46,078 bases of DNA. It comes from a virus. Below the pieces are notes generated by a model, which was given only the letters and a program-made list of their open reading frames with translations, made no database searches and was not told the DNA's origin. Shown in pieces: positions 8,636-15,741 of this stretch. A program made the position numbers and the translations under genes. The stretch is from positions 1-46,078 of IMG/VR virus record IMGVR_UViG_3300044679_000230; one strand, 5' to 3'. Numbering within the stretch: the stretch's first letter is position 1; every line of letters begins with the position of its first letter.

Positions 8636-9142
8636 ATGGCAACCGCATTTTCCCTTCCAGAAGAAGCACAGATCGTCAGCCTCTTGGCTCCCGCTGCCGA
8701 TGCTGGTGGCCGGACCTCCGGCTACGTGACGCTCGACAATGCTCACAAGGCTTTCATCGTCTGCCACATCAACCAGGGCAACGCCGCGACGATCGCACTG
8801 ACGCCGCTTCAGGCTCAGGACGACGGTGGCACTGGCTCGAAGGCGATCAGCAACGCAACGCCGATCTTCTACGTCGAGTCGACCGCCGCCGGAGACACGC
8901 TGACCCGGACCACGGGCACCAGCTACACGACCGGCGCGGGCACCACGATCAAGTTGGTCGTGTTCGAGCTTGATCCGTCCAACGTGCTCGATGTGAACGG
9001 CGCTGGTTTCACGACCAGCCCATTCACGCACATCGCGATCCAGACCGGCGCGAGCAATGCCGCGAACATTACAGAGGCAACCCTGTACGTGACGCCGCTC
9101 CGCTATCGCGGAAACCCGGTGCCGACTACGACTTCCGTCTAA
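8636..9142 (+). CDS. probable capsid-associated protein
   Basis: 168 residues, beta-rich. It carries a pattern common in small phage head proteins: YVTLDNAHKAFIVCHINQGN, then TLTPLQAQD-like and ITEATLYVTPLRYRG near the end. AGAGG lies upstream of the ATG. Directly after the capsid gene, so a decoration or head-stabilising role is likely, but this is from position and composition. Confidence 0.7.
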   Translation: MATAFSLPEEAQIVSLLAPAADAGGRTSGYVTLDNAHKAFIVCHINQGNAATIALTPLQAQDDGGTGSKAISNATPIFYVESTAAGDTLTRTTGTSYTTGAGTTIKLVVFELDPSNVLDVNGAGFTTSPFTHIAIQTGASNAANITEATLYVTPLRYRGNPVPTTTSV

Positions 9143-9157
9143 CGAGGTTTTTTCTTG

Positions 9158-9889
9158 ATGTCCGTTATCTCGAACAACGAAAGCGTCGGCTCCCTCACCC
9201 GGTTCATCGAAAACTCGAACTACGAGACGGTAGCCGAGTTCAAGGCCACATTGCTGCGCGATGACTTCGTTGGTCCGACCACGGTCCCCGCTGCGGGTTC
9301 TCCGGCTACGGGCTATCCGTGGGTTGCGAAGATCGTCGATACGTCGGGCACCCCGACCGTCGCCGCAGTCTCGAACTTCTCGGGTGGTGCCGTCGCGTGT
9401 GCGCTCGATGCGACCTCAGAAGCTCAGGAAGCGACCCTCTACGCGAACGACGTGCTGAATTGGGATGCCACCAAGGGACTGGTATGGGAGGGCTTGATCG
9501 CTCTCTCCGTGCTCCCCACGGGCACCGCTACCGCCGCGTTCGGCGTCACGTCGACATGGTCCGCCCGGTTTGGCGAGACCTACCGGATGAACTTCGAGGT
9601 CGGGTCATCGGGTCTGGTCAATTACCAGAAGGCAGATGGTGTGGCGACGGTATCCACGTCTTCGGGCGTCACCTTGTCGGCGAATGCGTTTCACGTCTTC
9701 CGCATCGATTCCCGCGACACCAGCAACGTCGTCTACTCGATCGATGGAGTCTCAGTCGGCACGGCCAGCTTTGGCGCTACTGGTGCATCAGCGGTCCTTC
9801 AACCCCTGGCCGGCGTAGCGAAAGCATCCGGCACGGGCGTCGCGACCCTTCAGGCCGATCGTATCATGCTCGCGATGTCCCGCTCGTAA
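9158..9889 (+). CDS. putative head protein with lectin-like fold
   Basis: 243 residues, beta-rich. The order of segments (LRDDF near 37-41, then GLVWEGLIALSVLP, FGETYRMNFEVGSSG, HVFRIDSRDTSNVVYSIDG) resembles concanavalin-like jelly-roll domains found in phage head or fibre proteins. I prefer ATG 9158 (10 nt after GAGG) over TTG 9155. Fold assignment is a judgement by eye. Confidence 0.6.
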   Translation: MSVISNNESVGSLTRFIENSNYETVAEFKATLLRDDFVGPTTVPAAGSPATGYPWVAKIVDTSGTPTVAAVSNFSGGAVACALDATSEAQEATLYANDVLNWDATKGLVWEGLIALSVLPTGTATAAFGVTSTWSARFGETYRMNFEVGSSGLVNYQKADGVATVSTSSGVTLSANAFHVFRIDSRDTSNVVYSIDGVSVGTASFGATGASAVLQPLAGVAKASGTGVATLQADRIMLAMSRS

Positions 9890-9903
9890 AGGGAGGGGCT
9901 CGT

Positions 9904-10233
9904 GTGGCTTTCGTCGATCTCGACACTTTCACGGCGACCATAGGGTCGGGCGACACTCAGTCCAACCAAATCAATCTCGGCAACAAGACCCTCGTTGGCT
10001 TTTCGATTGGATTGGAATGGACGAGCGCCAACCTTCAGCTTGAGATGAGCCCGGACGGCGGCACCACGTGGCTGGACCTGCTTCTCTACACAAGCGAAAT
10101 CGCCGCGAGCACCTTCGTTACCGTTGACCCGTTTTCGTCGGGCTGGTTTGGCGTCAACTGCATCCGGGGCACCGCGAGTGCCACTCAGACCGATGGCGCG
10201 ACCATTACGTTCCTCGCGCGGGGCTTCAACTAA
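9904..10233 (+). CDS. hypothetical virion protein
   Basis: 109 residues, beta-rich, starting at GTG 9904 a few nt after a strong GGGAGGGG site. Phrases such as LEMSPDGGTTWLDL are common in small phage structural proteins. Located 14 nt after the preceding gene, in the head operon. Function unknown. Confidence 0.6.
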   Translation: MAFVDLDTFTATIGSGDTQSNQINLGNKTLVGFSIGLEWTSANLQLEMSPDGGTTWLDLLLYTSEIAASTFVTVDPFSSGWFGVNCIRGTASATQTDGATITFLARGFN

Positions 10234-10245
10234 CCGAGGGGCGAC

Positions 10246-10869
10246 ATGCAGCTTGTCATCGCCCCTGATAGCGTCCCGCTCGAAGACGCCTCGATCGCCC
10301 CGGACACAGGAACTCCGCAGTGGTTCCGGAACGCGAACCCTAATCTCTCGATCCCGAAGACCCTGTGCCCCGCATGGTGGCTGAACCAGATTCAGAGCGA
10401 GCTATACAAGCTCTGCGTCGCCGGCAACGTCATCGCCTCGCCGACCAAAACCGGCCAGTGCTGGCAAGCCCTTCTCGGCTCCCACACTTTCCAGGACACG
10501 TCGGGCACCCCCAACGCGATCGTCATCAACCCGCCGAGCGGGCTGACCGTCGATGCGCTCGTGGAGGGGATGGAAATCACGGTCATCGTGGGGAATGCAT
10601 CGACAGGCTCCGCCGTGACGATGGAGTTCGGCGGAATCACGAAAAACGTGAAGCGCCCGGACGGCTCGAACCTTCACGCCGATGACATCGGTCCGGGCGA
10701 TTTCAAATTCTACTTCGATGGCACGCAGTGGAAGCTCTTCTTTGACACGATGAGCAACAACCTCGCGTATTTCGCCTCCCCTCTCGTGGGTGCCGAATCC
10801 GGTCTCGTCAACGAGGTCGCCCTCGGTAGCGGCCTCGCCATGTCGGGCAATGTCCTCTCCGTGACCTGA
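10246..10869 (+). CDS. phage structural protein (paralog of the next gene)
   Basis: 207 residues. Shared order with the following gene: SVPL near the N-terminus, then WWLNQIQSEL, SHTFQDTSGTPNAIV, LTVDALVEGMEITV, STGSAVTMEFGGITK, and a C-terminal GSGLAMSGNVLSV. The last motif is frequent at the ends of tail-fibre-type proteins. GGGGCG lies just before the ATG. Probably a fibre or surface component. Confidence 0.65.
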   Translation: MQLVIAPDSVPLEDASIAPDTGTPQWFRNANPNLSIPKTLCPAWWLNQIQSELYKLCVAGNVIASPTKTGQCWQALLGSHTFQDTSGTPNAIVINPPSGLTVDALVEGMEITVIVGNASTGSAVTMEFGGITKNVKRPDGSNLHADDIGPGDFKFYFDGTQWKLFFDTMSNNLAYFASPLVGAESGLVNEVALGSGLAMSGNVLSVT

Positions 10870-10891
10870 ACGCGTTGACGGGTGCCGCTCG

Positions 10892-10899
10892 GTAAATAC
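10892..10899 (+). promoter_or_regulatory. TAAATA-type late promoter, hairpin class
   Basis: GTAAATAC within CGCTCGGTAAATAC, a 14-mer also present at 11870 and 25867. Its end is in the left arm (10898-10905) of a hairpin before the next gene. Confidence 0.65.
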
Positions 10900-10920
10900 C
10901 TGGAAGAATTATTTCCAGGT
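10898..10920 (+). promoter_or_regulatory. ribosome-site-masking hairpin
   Basis: ACCTGGAA (10898-10905) pairs perfectly with TTCCAGGT (10913-10920), whose AGGT is the likely Shine-Dalgarno 7 nt before ATG 10928. A transcript starting about 6 nt after the octamer (near 10905) would lack the left arm and leave the site open. Confidence 0.6.
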
Positions 10921-10927
10921 TTTCTGA

Positions 10928-11791
10928 ATGGCTAACTACGTCATTGCGACTAATTCCGTTCCTCTGAACGAAGCCGATACCGCACCGGGTTCCGGGACCT
11001 CTCAATATTTCACAGACGGCAATCCGGCGACTGGTCAACTCGCTACCGTCGTCCCCGGCTACTGGCTCAATATGGTCCAGGCGGAGATCGTCAATCTGAT
11101 TATCGCCGGAGGCGTCACCCCCTCGGTCAGCGATTGGCAGCAAGTATGGCAGGCGGTCCTCGCCAGCCACACATTCATGGACACGTCGGGGACGGCGAAC
11201 GAGATCATAGTCGCCGCACATTCCCCGCTCACCGTGGATGCGCTGATCCCCGGCCAGGAAGTCACCATCATGGTCGCCAATGCCACGACTGGCAGCGCTG
11301 TCAGCCTGAACTTCGGCGGCATCACCAAGCCGGTCCAGCGGTGGAACGGCTCGAACCTCCAAGAGAACGACCTGCTCGCCAACGTGGCCTATCGTTTCAT
11401 CTACACGAGCGCAAACGTCTGGAAGTGGTTCACCGATTTCGGTCCGCTCATCGCGACATTCGCGTGTCCGCTGATGGGTTGCCCAAGCGGCCAGCCAATC
11501 GAAGTATTCCTGGGTAGCGGTCTCACGATGACCGGCAACGTGCTGTCTGCTGTGGGTGGACCTCCGCCTGTCTCGCCGCCTGTGTCGTCGCCTCCTGTGA
11601 GCCCGCCGGTCAGTCCGGTCGCGCCGCCGGTAAGCCCCCCGGTATCGCCACCCGTGACCCCTCCGGTGTCACCGCCGGTATCGTCGCCCCCGGTCAGTCC
11701 TCCGGTCTCGCCACCCGTCTCCCCGCCTGTCTCTCCGGTCGGCGACGGGTTCGACTGCGGAGATTGCGGAGATGATGATGATGATGCGTAA
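10928..11791 (+). CDS. phage surface protein with proline repeats and acidic Cys tail
   Basis: 287 residues. Residues 1-210 are a paralog of the preceding protein (WLNMVQAEIV, SHTFMDTSGTANEII, LTVDALIPGQEVTI, GSGLTMTGNVLSAV). Then come about 60 residues made of PPVSPPVS-type repeats, ending in a short acidic tail with two cysteines (DCGDCG, then five Asp). The repeat would form an extended stalk and the tail a possible metal or partner site. First gene after a hairpin-class octamer. Likely a fibre or virion-surface component; exact role unknown. Confidence 0.65.
   Translation: MANYVIATNSVPLNEADTAPGSGTSQYFTDGNPATGQLATVVPGYWLNMVQAEIVNLIIAGGVTPSVSDWQQVWQAVLASHTFMDTSGTANEIIVAAHSPLTVDALIPGQEVTIMVANATTGSAVSLNFGGITKPVQRWNGSNLQENDLLANVAYRFIYTSANVWKWFTDFGPLIATFACPLMGCPSGQPIEVFLGSGLTMTGNVLSAVGGPPPVSPPVSSPPVSPPVSPVAPPVSPPVSPPVTPPVSPPVSSPPVSPPVSPPVSPPVSPVGDGFDCGDCGDDDDDA
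11563..11745 (+). repeat. in-frame proline-valine-serine repeat
   Basis: Tandem degenerate 9-12 nt units coding for PPVS and PPVSPPVS variants, in the C-terminal part of the surface protein. Units differ at third positions, so the amino-acid pattern is what is kept. Repeat number could vary between isolates. Confidence 0.8.
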
Positions 11792-11875
11792 CTCATTGTT
11801 TTTGCTAACTGATTAACGACGGTTCGCCCAGCAGGGCGCAAAGCGAGCCGGAAGGGGTCAGTTGGGGGACGCTCG

Positions 11876-11883
11876 GTAAATAC
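11876..11883 (+). promoter_or_regulatory. TAAATA-type late promoter, hairpin class
   Basis: GTAAATAC in the same CGCTCGGTAAATAC context as at 10886. Overlaps the left arm of the hairpin before the baseplate gene. Confidence 0.65.
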
Positions 11884-11902
11884 CTCGTACTCTTCGAGGT
11901 AT
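11880..11902 (+). promoter_or_regulatory. ribosome-site-masking hairpin
   Basis: ATACCTCG (11880-11887) pairs with CGAGGTAT (11895-11902). GAGGT in the right arm lies 9 nt before the TTG start at 11910. The predicted start of transcription (near 11889) is after the left arm. Confidence 0.6.
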
Positions 11903-11909
11903 TACGGAG

Positions 11910-13082
11910 TTGCCGTTTCAGCGTCCTACTATCCAGCAGATAATCCAGCAAAATCAGGCACAGATACTTTCGTATCTGCCGGGAACTAATCCTTATCTTC
12001 CGGGCAGCGATCTTCAAATCCTCGCCTATGTTCTCGCTGGTCTTCAATATCTCCGCTACGGGTATCTAGATTGGATTGCCCAACAGGCCATTCCAGTCAC
12101 CGCGACCGGCGAGTCCCTGTCGGCGTGGGCGGCTCTCAAAGGGCTTCAGCTTGAAAGCGCCACACCCGCCACGGGCTCCGTCCAGTTCTCCGGGACCCCC
12201 GGCGCGACCATTCCCGATCTCACCATCTTGGTCCGGGCGGATGGATACCTCTACGCGATCCCCACCGGGTTCGGCGGCACCATCGGCGGCGGCGGGACCT
12301 TCTCCACGACTGCCGTCGCGACGACTGCCGGGATCGCCTCGAACTTCGTCACTGGTTCGCCCTACTCGACGCTACAGCTTCAGACCTCACTCTCGGGTGT
12401 TCTCAACACCGTCTCGGTCACCTCGAACTTCACGGGCGGCGCAGATGTAGAGACCGAGGACAGCCTCCGTACCCGGCTCATCGAGCTTTTCTCGAACCCG
12501 CCGCAAGGTGGCTGCCTTGCCGACTACGTGACATGGGCGCTCGCCGCGACCCCGGCGATCACGCGAGCTTGGTCAGCCGGACCGCCCGTCATGGGACCGG
12601 GCTCGGTCAGCGTCTATTTCATGGAGGATGAGATCGAAGCCGCCTACTCCGGTGTCCCGCAAGGCGACAACGGGGTCAGCACCTATGAAAGCCGAGGTAC
12701 GACCGCGACCGGCGATCAGCTCATCCTAGCGAACGCGCTGTATAACCTGCGTCCGGCAACGGCGATCGTCTATGCGATGGCACCGAGTGCGGTTGCGATC
12801 CCGATCACGCTTGCCGAAGTCCCCGTCAACGCAACGATCCGCTCGGCGATCTCCACCGCGTACTCTAGCTTCTTCATCATGAATGCCAGCCCGGTCGGTG
12901 TGCTTCTTCCCGATCTGACGGCGGGCGGTACGGTGCGCCTGTCCGAGCTATACGATGAGATCAGCGCGGTCAGCGGGCTCGACTACTTCGAGATCACGTC
13001 CTGGAATAGCACCACCCCGGCGGATATCACCCTGAGCGAGACAGGCCAGATCGCCATTCCCGGTTCAATATCATATGTATAG
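11910..13082 (+). CDS. baseplate assembly protein J (Mu gp47-like)
   Basis: 390 residues. Matches the baseplate J family: N-terminal LPGTNPYLPGSDLQILAYV segment and YLDWIAQQAIPVTATGE, a central SGTPGATIPDLTILVRADG, then ADVETEDSLRTRLIELFSNPPQGG and DYVTWALAATPAITRAWS. It builds the wedge of contractile-tail baseplates. The TTG start is chosen because GAGGT, in the hairpin arm, is 9 nt upstream. No ATG lies near the conserved N-terminus. Confidence 0.88.
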   Translation: MPFQRPTIQQIIQQNQAQILSYLPGTNPYLPGSDLQILAYVLAGLQYLRYGYLDWIAQQAIPVTATGESLSAWAALKGLQLESATPATGSVQFSGTPGATIPDLTILVRADGYLYAIPTGFGGTIGGGGTFSTTAVATTAGIASNFVTGSPYSTLQLQTSLSGVLNTVSVTSNFTGGADVETEDSLRTRLIELFSNPPQGGCLADYVTWALAATPAITRAWSAGPPVMGPGSVSVYFMEDEIEAAYSGVPQGDNGVSTYESRGTTATGDQLILANALYNLRPATAIVYAMAPSAVAIPITLAEVPVNATIRSAISTAYSSFFIMNASPVGVLLPDLTAGGTVRLSELYDEISAVSGLDYFEITSWNSTTPADITLSETGQIAIPGSISYV

Positions 13083-13087
13083 CAAGT

Positions 13088-13975
13088 TCATGGTGTCTTA
13101 CGGCGGCGACGTGCACGTCCCAGATTTTCCAGCGAATTTTTTACCTTGTGCAACTCCGCTGCCAGGACGGCACTGCGACCAGTGGCGATACTTCGCCATT
13201 TAAACATAAAGGCTTCGCAACCGATCATCGTCAGAAGAATGGTTCCATAGCCGATCGATGCCAGGGTCGCTTTTGCCATGTGAACATGCGTCGCTATGAT
13301 ATCCAACAAGGGTGGAACGGAAAGTATTGCTATAACTGTCGTAACACTCCCCAATACGATAACGCGTCGTCTCTGCGGCCTCTTTATATAAAATTCTTCT
13401 ATGACTTCAATGCCCGCGCGACGTATTTCAACTTCTCTACGCTCAGCGTCAGCTTTCGGCGTTTTAGAAAGCGGTCCGATTTCCGAAATCCTTTCGTCCA
13501 GAAGTTTTCGGGCGCTGTGAATCAGCGCGGTCAGATAAAATCTTCTACATTGCCAATTCCATAAATCAAACAGACAATATGTGGCCAGGATACGGGAATA
13601 ATCCTCAAGGATGCGCAACCAGAAAAATAATGCAAGAAGCAGTATAGCGATTAAAATAAATTGGCTATGAAATATGTTGTGACGAAATAACGTGGTTTTA
13701 AATGATTCAGGTCGTACCCACAATCGAACCATTCTCAACTCGACTCCGACACAAATCGCCCATAACAATACTAATCCACCCGAAAGGAGGTAGGTCGTAT
13801 ATTGCGATAAACCGATGACAGTAAAAAATGATAATGGATATTCTTGATCTGGGCTGCTGAACAACAAAACAGAGGGTATGATCGCGATCGTGACTATCCA
13901 CACAACGGCCAACGTGCTCGCTAGTCCGTCCATCTCATCCTTGTAGCCGTGGAGTTCATCATCCCAATTGGCCAT
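13088..13975 (-). CDS. multi-span membrane protein, phage cargo
   Basis: 295 residues from ATG 13975, with GGGAGG 9 nt upstream. Hydrophobic segments at about 20-42, 52-76, 100-122 and two near 210-265 give four to five membrane spans; the middle third is a charged cytoplasmic region. The gene is AT-richer than its neighbours, is opposite in strand, and fits between two late units without a TAAATA octamer, features of a cargo (moron) gene. No family recognised; exclusion of other phages or lysogenic conversion are possibilities only. Confidence 0.65.
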   Translation of the reverse strand: MANWDDELHGYKDEMDGLASTLAVVWIVTIAIIPSVLLFSSPDQEYPLSFFTVIGLSQYTTYLLSGGLVLLWAICVGVELRMVRLWVRPESFKTTLFRHNIFHSQFILIAILLLALFFWLRILEDYSRILATYCLFDLWNWQCRRFYLTALIHSARKLLDERISEIGPLSKTPKADAERREVEIRRAGIEVIEEFYIKRPQRRRVIVLGSVTTVIAILSVPPLLDIIATHVHMAKATLASIGYGTILLTMIGCEAFMFKWRSIATGRSAVLAAELHKVKNSLENLGRARRRRKTP

Positions 13976-14144
13976 GCAGGTATCCTCCCGAGTCCCCCGG
14001 AAAACGATCCCCTCTAAGCCGATTTGCACCGCTTTTAATATGAAATGGAGATTGTTTGCGGCTTCGACGCCGCACACATTTGCGCGAGCGTTATGCGCAA
14101 AATACGGGAGTACATGAATTTGATATCAACCTAAGTCCCAGCGG

Positions 14145-14807
14145 TTAGGTGACGATCTGGAAGGCTCCGACCCCAGCACTCGCCTCTACACCTGCGAGCG
14201 GCACGCCCACGTTTTCGAGCCCAGTAAGCTCGGCTCCGCCGAGGGTATCGCCAGTGTCGGGATCGGAGACGGTGAGGAAGATTTCCTCAAGAGGTTGCCC
14301 TGTTGCGGTCCACCCATCCTGATCGGTGATCTGGACGGGAATGCTGAAAATCCAACGATAGATGTAGCGGCTGAGGTCGTACTCGACGCGACCGCATTCG
14401 ACGAACTGGAAGCCCTTGATGGCGTGCCCGATGACCGGATCAGACTGATCGGGGAGGTTCGGGTTCTCGATCAACGAGTAGGGGTTCCAATTCAAGATCG
14501 CCCGAAAGATCGAGAACTCGACTTGATCGAATTGCTGAGCCGTCGCCTGCCCGCGATTATCGTTGCCCGACTGGACCGCATCGACGTTCGAGAAGATCAC
14601 GTCGATCGCGATCTGCTTGCTCACGAACTGGAAGAGCGCGGTCATCGAGTCGTTGTCTTCGGCCTTGTCCCCATACGGCATCACGACCGCGACGGGGAAC
14701 TTGGTGAAGACCTGATTTTGGAGCCCGACGAACTCTGCGGCACCGATGACCCGGCCATTGAAGATAGGAAGTCGCTTTAGCTGGGTGATGACGTTGACGA
14801 GGCTCAT
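14145..14807 (-). CDS. tail terminator-like protein
   Basis: 220 residues (MSLVNVITQLKRLPIFNGRV onward). By position, after tail tube and chaperone genes, it could be the tail terminator or a gp37-like tail protein, but sequence alone does not fix this. GAGGAACGGA lies before the ATG, and the start overlaps the preceding stop by 4 nt. It is the last gene of the minus-strand tube unit. Confidence 0.55.
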   Translation of the reverse strand: MSLVNVITQLKRLPIFNGRVIGAAEFVGLQNQVFTKFPVAVVMPYGDKAEDNDSMTALFQFVSKQIAIDVIFSNVDAVQSGNDNRGQATAQQFDQVEFSIFRAILNWNPYSLIENPNLPDQSDPVIGHAIKGFQFVECGRVEYDLSRYIYRWIFSIPVQITDQDGWTATGQPLEEIFLTVSDPDTGDTLGGAELTGLENVGVPLAGVEASAGVGAFQIVT

Positions 14808-15007
14808 TTCCGTTCCTCAAGCTCGGCGATCCGGGCGTACCACCAGCGCAATTCGCTGATCGTGCACCCCATCGCATCCGCCCGACTCCAGTTGAAATAC
14901 TTGGCCGCAGCCGCGAGCGACGCTTCCCAATCTTTTGGCGCGAACACCATGAAGCCGATCTTCAGGAACGGAAATGACTCGATGATCCCGCCATTATTCC
15001 TGGGCAT
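14804..15007 (-). CDS. GpE-prime-like tail chaperone extension
   Basis: 67 residues. The end (YFNWSRADAMGCTISELRWWYARIAELEE) resembles the P2 GpE family, in which a short helix-rich piece with ELxxWW is fused by frameshifting to the preceding chaperone. Here the frame overlaps gene 14994-15257 by 14 nt and has its own ATG at 15007. It lies in the +1 (or -2) frame relative to the upstream gene. Expression may be by coupling or frameshifting. Confidence 0.6.
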   Translation of the reverse strand: MPRNNGGIIESFPFLKIGFMVFAPKDWEASLAAAAKYFNWSRADAMGCTISELRWWYARIAELEERK

Positions 15008-15257
15008 TCTCGCTGAACGTACCGAAGATGAACGTGACGCACTTCAGGTAATCGCTCATCGCCATCTGATCGATTAGAAGCGGTTGTACCTTCGAGATCG
15101 CCGCGATGATCTGCTTGTTCTGCTCCATACCGGAGAGGTTCTGGACTTTAATCATCTCGCCGATTGTGGGTTCGCGCAGACGCACTTCCGTAATGGCGGG
15201 GTCTACATCGTTCAGTTTCAGCGGCTTCGAGAGCACGATCGTCGTTTCTTTGTTCAT
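14994..15257 (-). CDS. tail assembly chaperone (P2 gpE / Mu gp41 type)
   Basis: 87 residues. KPLKLNDVDPAITEVRLREPTIGEM and a C-terminal segment with SDYLKCVTFIFGTF match the phage tail assembly chaperone family between tube and tape-measure genes. It prevents premature assembly of tape measure with tube. Starts 8 nt after the tube gene. Confidence 0.75.
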   Translation of the reverse strand: MNKETTIVLSKPLKLNDVDPAITEVRLREPTIGEMIKVQNLSGMEQNKQIIAAISKVQPLLIDQMAMSDYLKCVTFIFGTFSENAQE

Positions 15258-15265
15258 CAGATTAC

Positions 15266-15640
15266 TTACGAGCTAACAGTGCCTTCGGTGATGGTTTCTG
15301 CCGCGAATGACAGTTCCATCGTGGCCTCGGACTCGTTCACGACCGGCTGTTCCATCAGGTCTGCGTTCGTCATCGTCAGCGTCTTGCCGTTCGCGAGTAC
15401 CGCGACGATCGTGGCGTTGGTCAGGTTCGAGTAGAAGGACAGCGGGGTATCGGACTGATCCCGCCCCTCAAACTTCAACGTCGCGGGCATCAGCGTTTGC
15501 TTGAAGCCCGGATACGGGTCCGACATGCTGGTGAGGGGTTCGTTTCGGAAGTTCTGCGAAGTCCAGGTGAAGTTACCGACGACCTCTACCGTGTTTCCAT
15601 TGATTGTAATATTGGCTACACCAGCCAGACGATTTGCCAT
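15266..15640 (-). CDS. tail tube protein
   Basis: 124 residues. RLAGVANITINGNTVEVVGNF and QTLMPATLKFEGRDQSDTPLSF in two parts fit the Mu gpM / P2 FII-type tube family. The C-terminal MTNADLMEQPVVNESEATMELSFAAE is also typical. It polymerises inside the contractile sheath. First gene of a minus-strand unit with a hairpin-class octamer at 15674-15681. Confidence 0.8.
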   Translation of the reverse strand: MANRLAGVANITINGNTVEVVGNFTWTSQNFRNEPLTSMSDPYPGFKQTLMPATLKFEGRDQSDTPLSFYSNLTNATIVAVLANGKTLTMTNADLMEQPVVNESEATMELSFAAETITEGTVSS

Positions 15641-15653
15641 TAGACGATAAAAC

Positions 15654-15674
15654 CTCGGAGATATTGTCTCCGAG
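15654..15674 (-). promoter_or_regulatory. ribosome-site-masking hairpin (tail tube)
   Basis: Read on the minus strand, CTCGGAGA (15674-15667) pairs with TCTCCGAG (15661-15654); GAG plus the next G forms the likely Shine-Dalgarno 12 nt before ATG 15640. Pairing may extend through flanking ATAAA/TTTAT. Predicted transcription start near 15668 removes almost all of the left arm. Confidence 0.58.
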
Positions 15675-15681
15675 TATTTAT
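15674..15681 (-). promoter_or_regulatory. TAAATA-type late promoter, hairpin class
   Basis: ATAAATAC on the minus strand, upstream of the tail tube gene. Faces away from the octamer at 15729, so the two form a divergent pair. Confidence 0.65.
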
Positions 15682-15728
15682 CTGTGCGGCATCATTCCTT
15701 CGTCGGGAAGCTGCTACCCTTCGGTCGG

Positions 15729-15736
15729 GTAAATAT
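15729..15736 (+). promoter_or_regulatory. TAAATA-type late promoter, leaderless class
   Basis: GTAAATAT, 5 nt before ATG 15742, no Shine-Dalgarno. The octamer sits in a short palindrome, GGTAAATATTACC (15728-15740). Confidence 0.68.
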
Positions 15737-15741
15737 TACCG

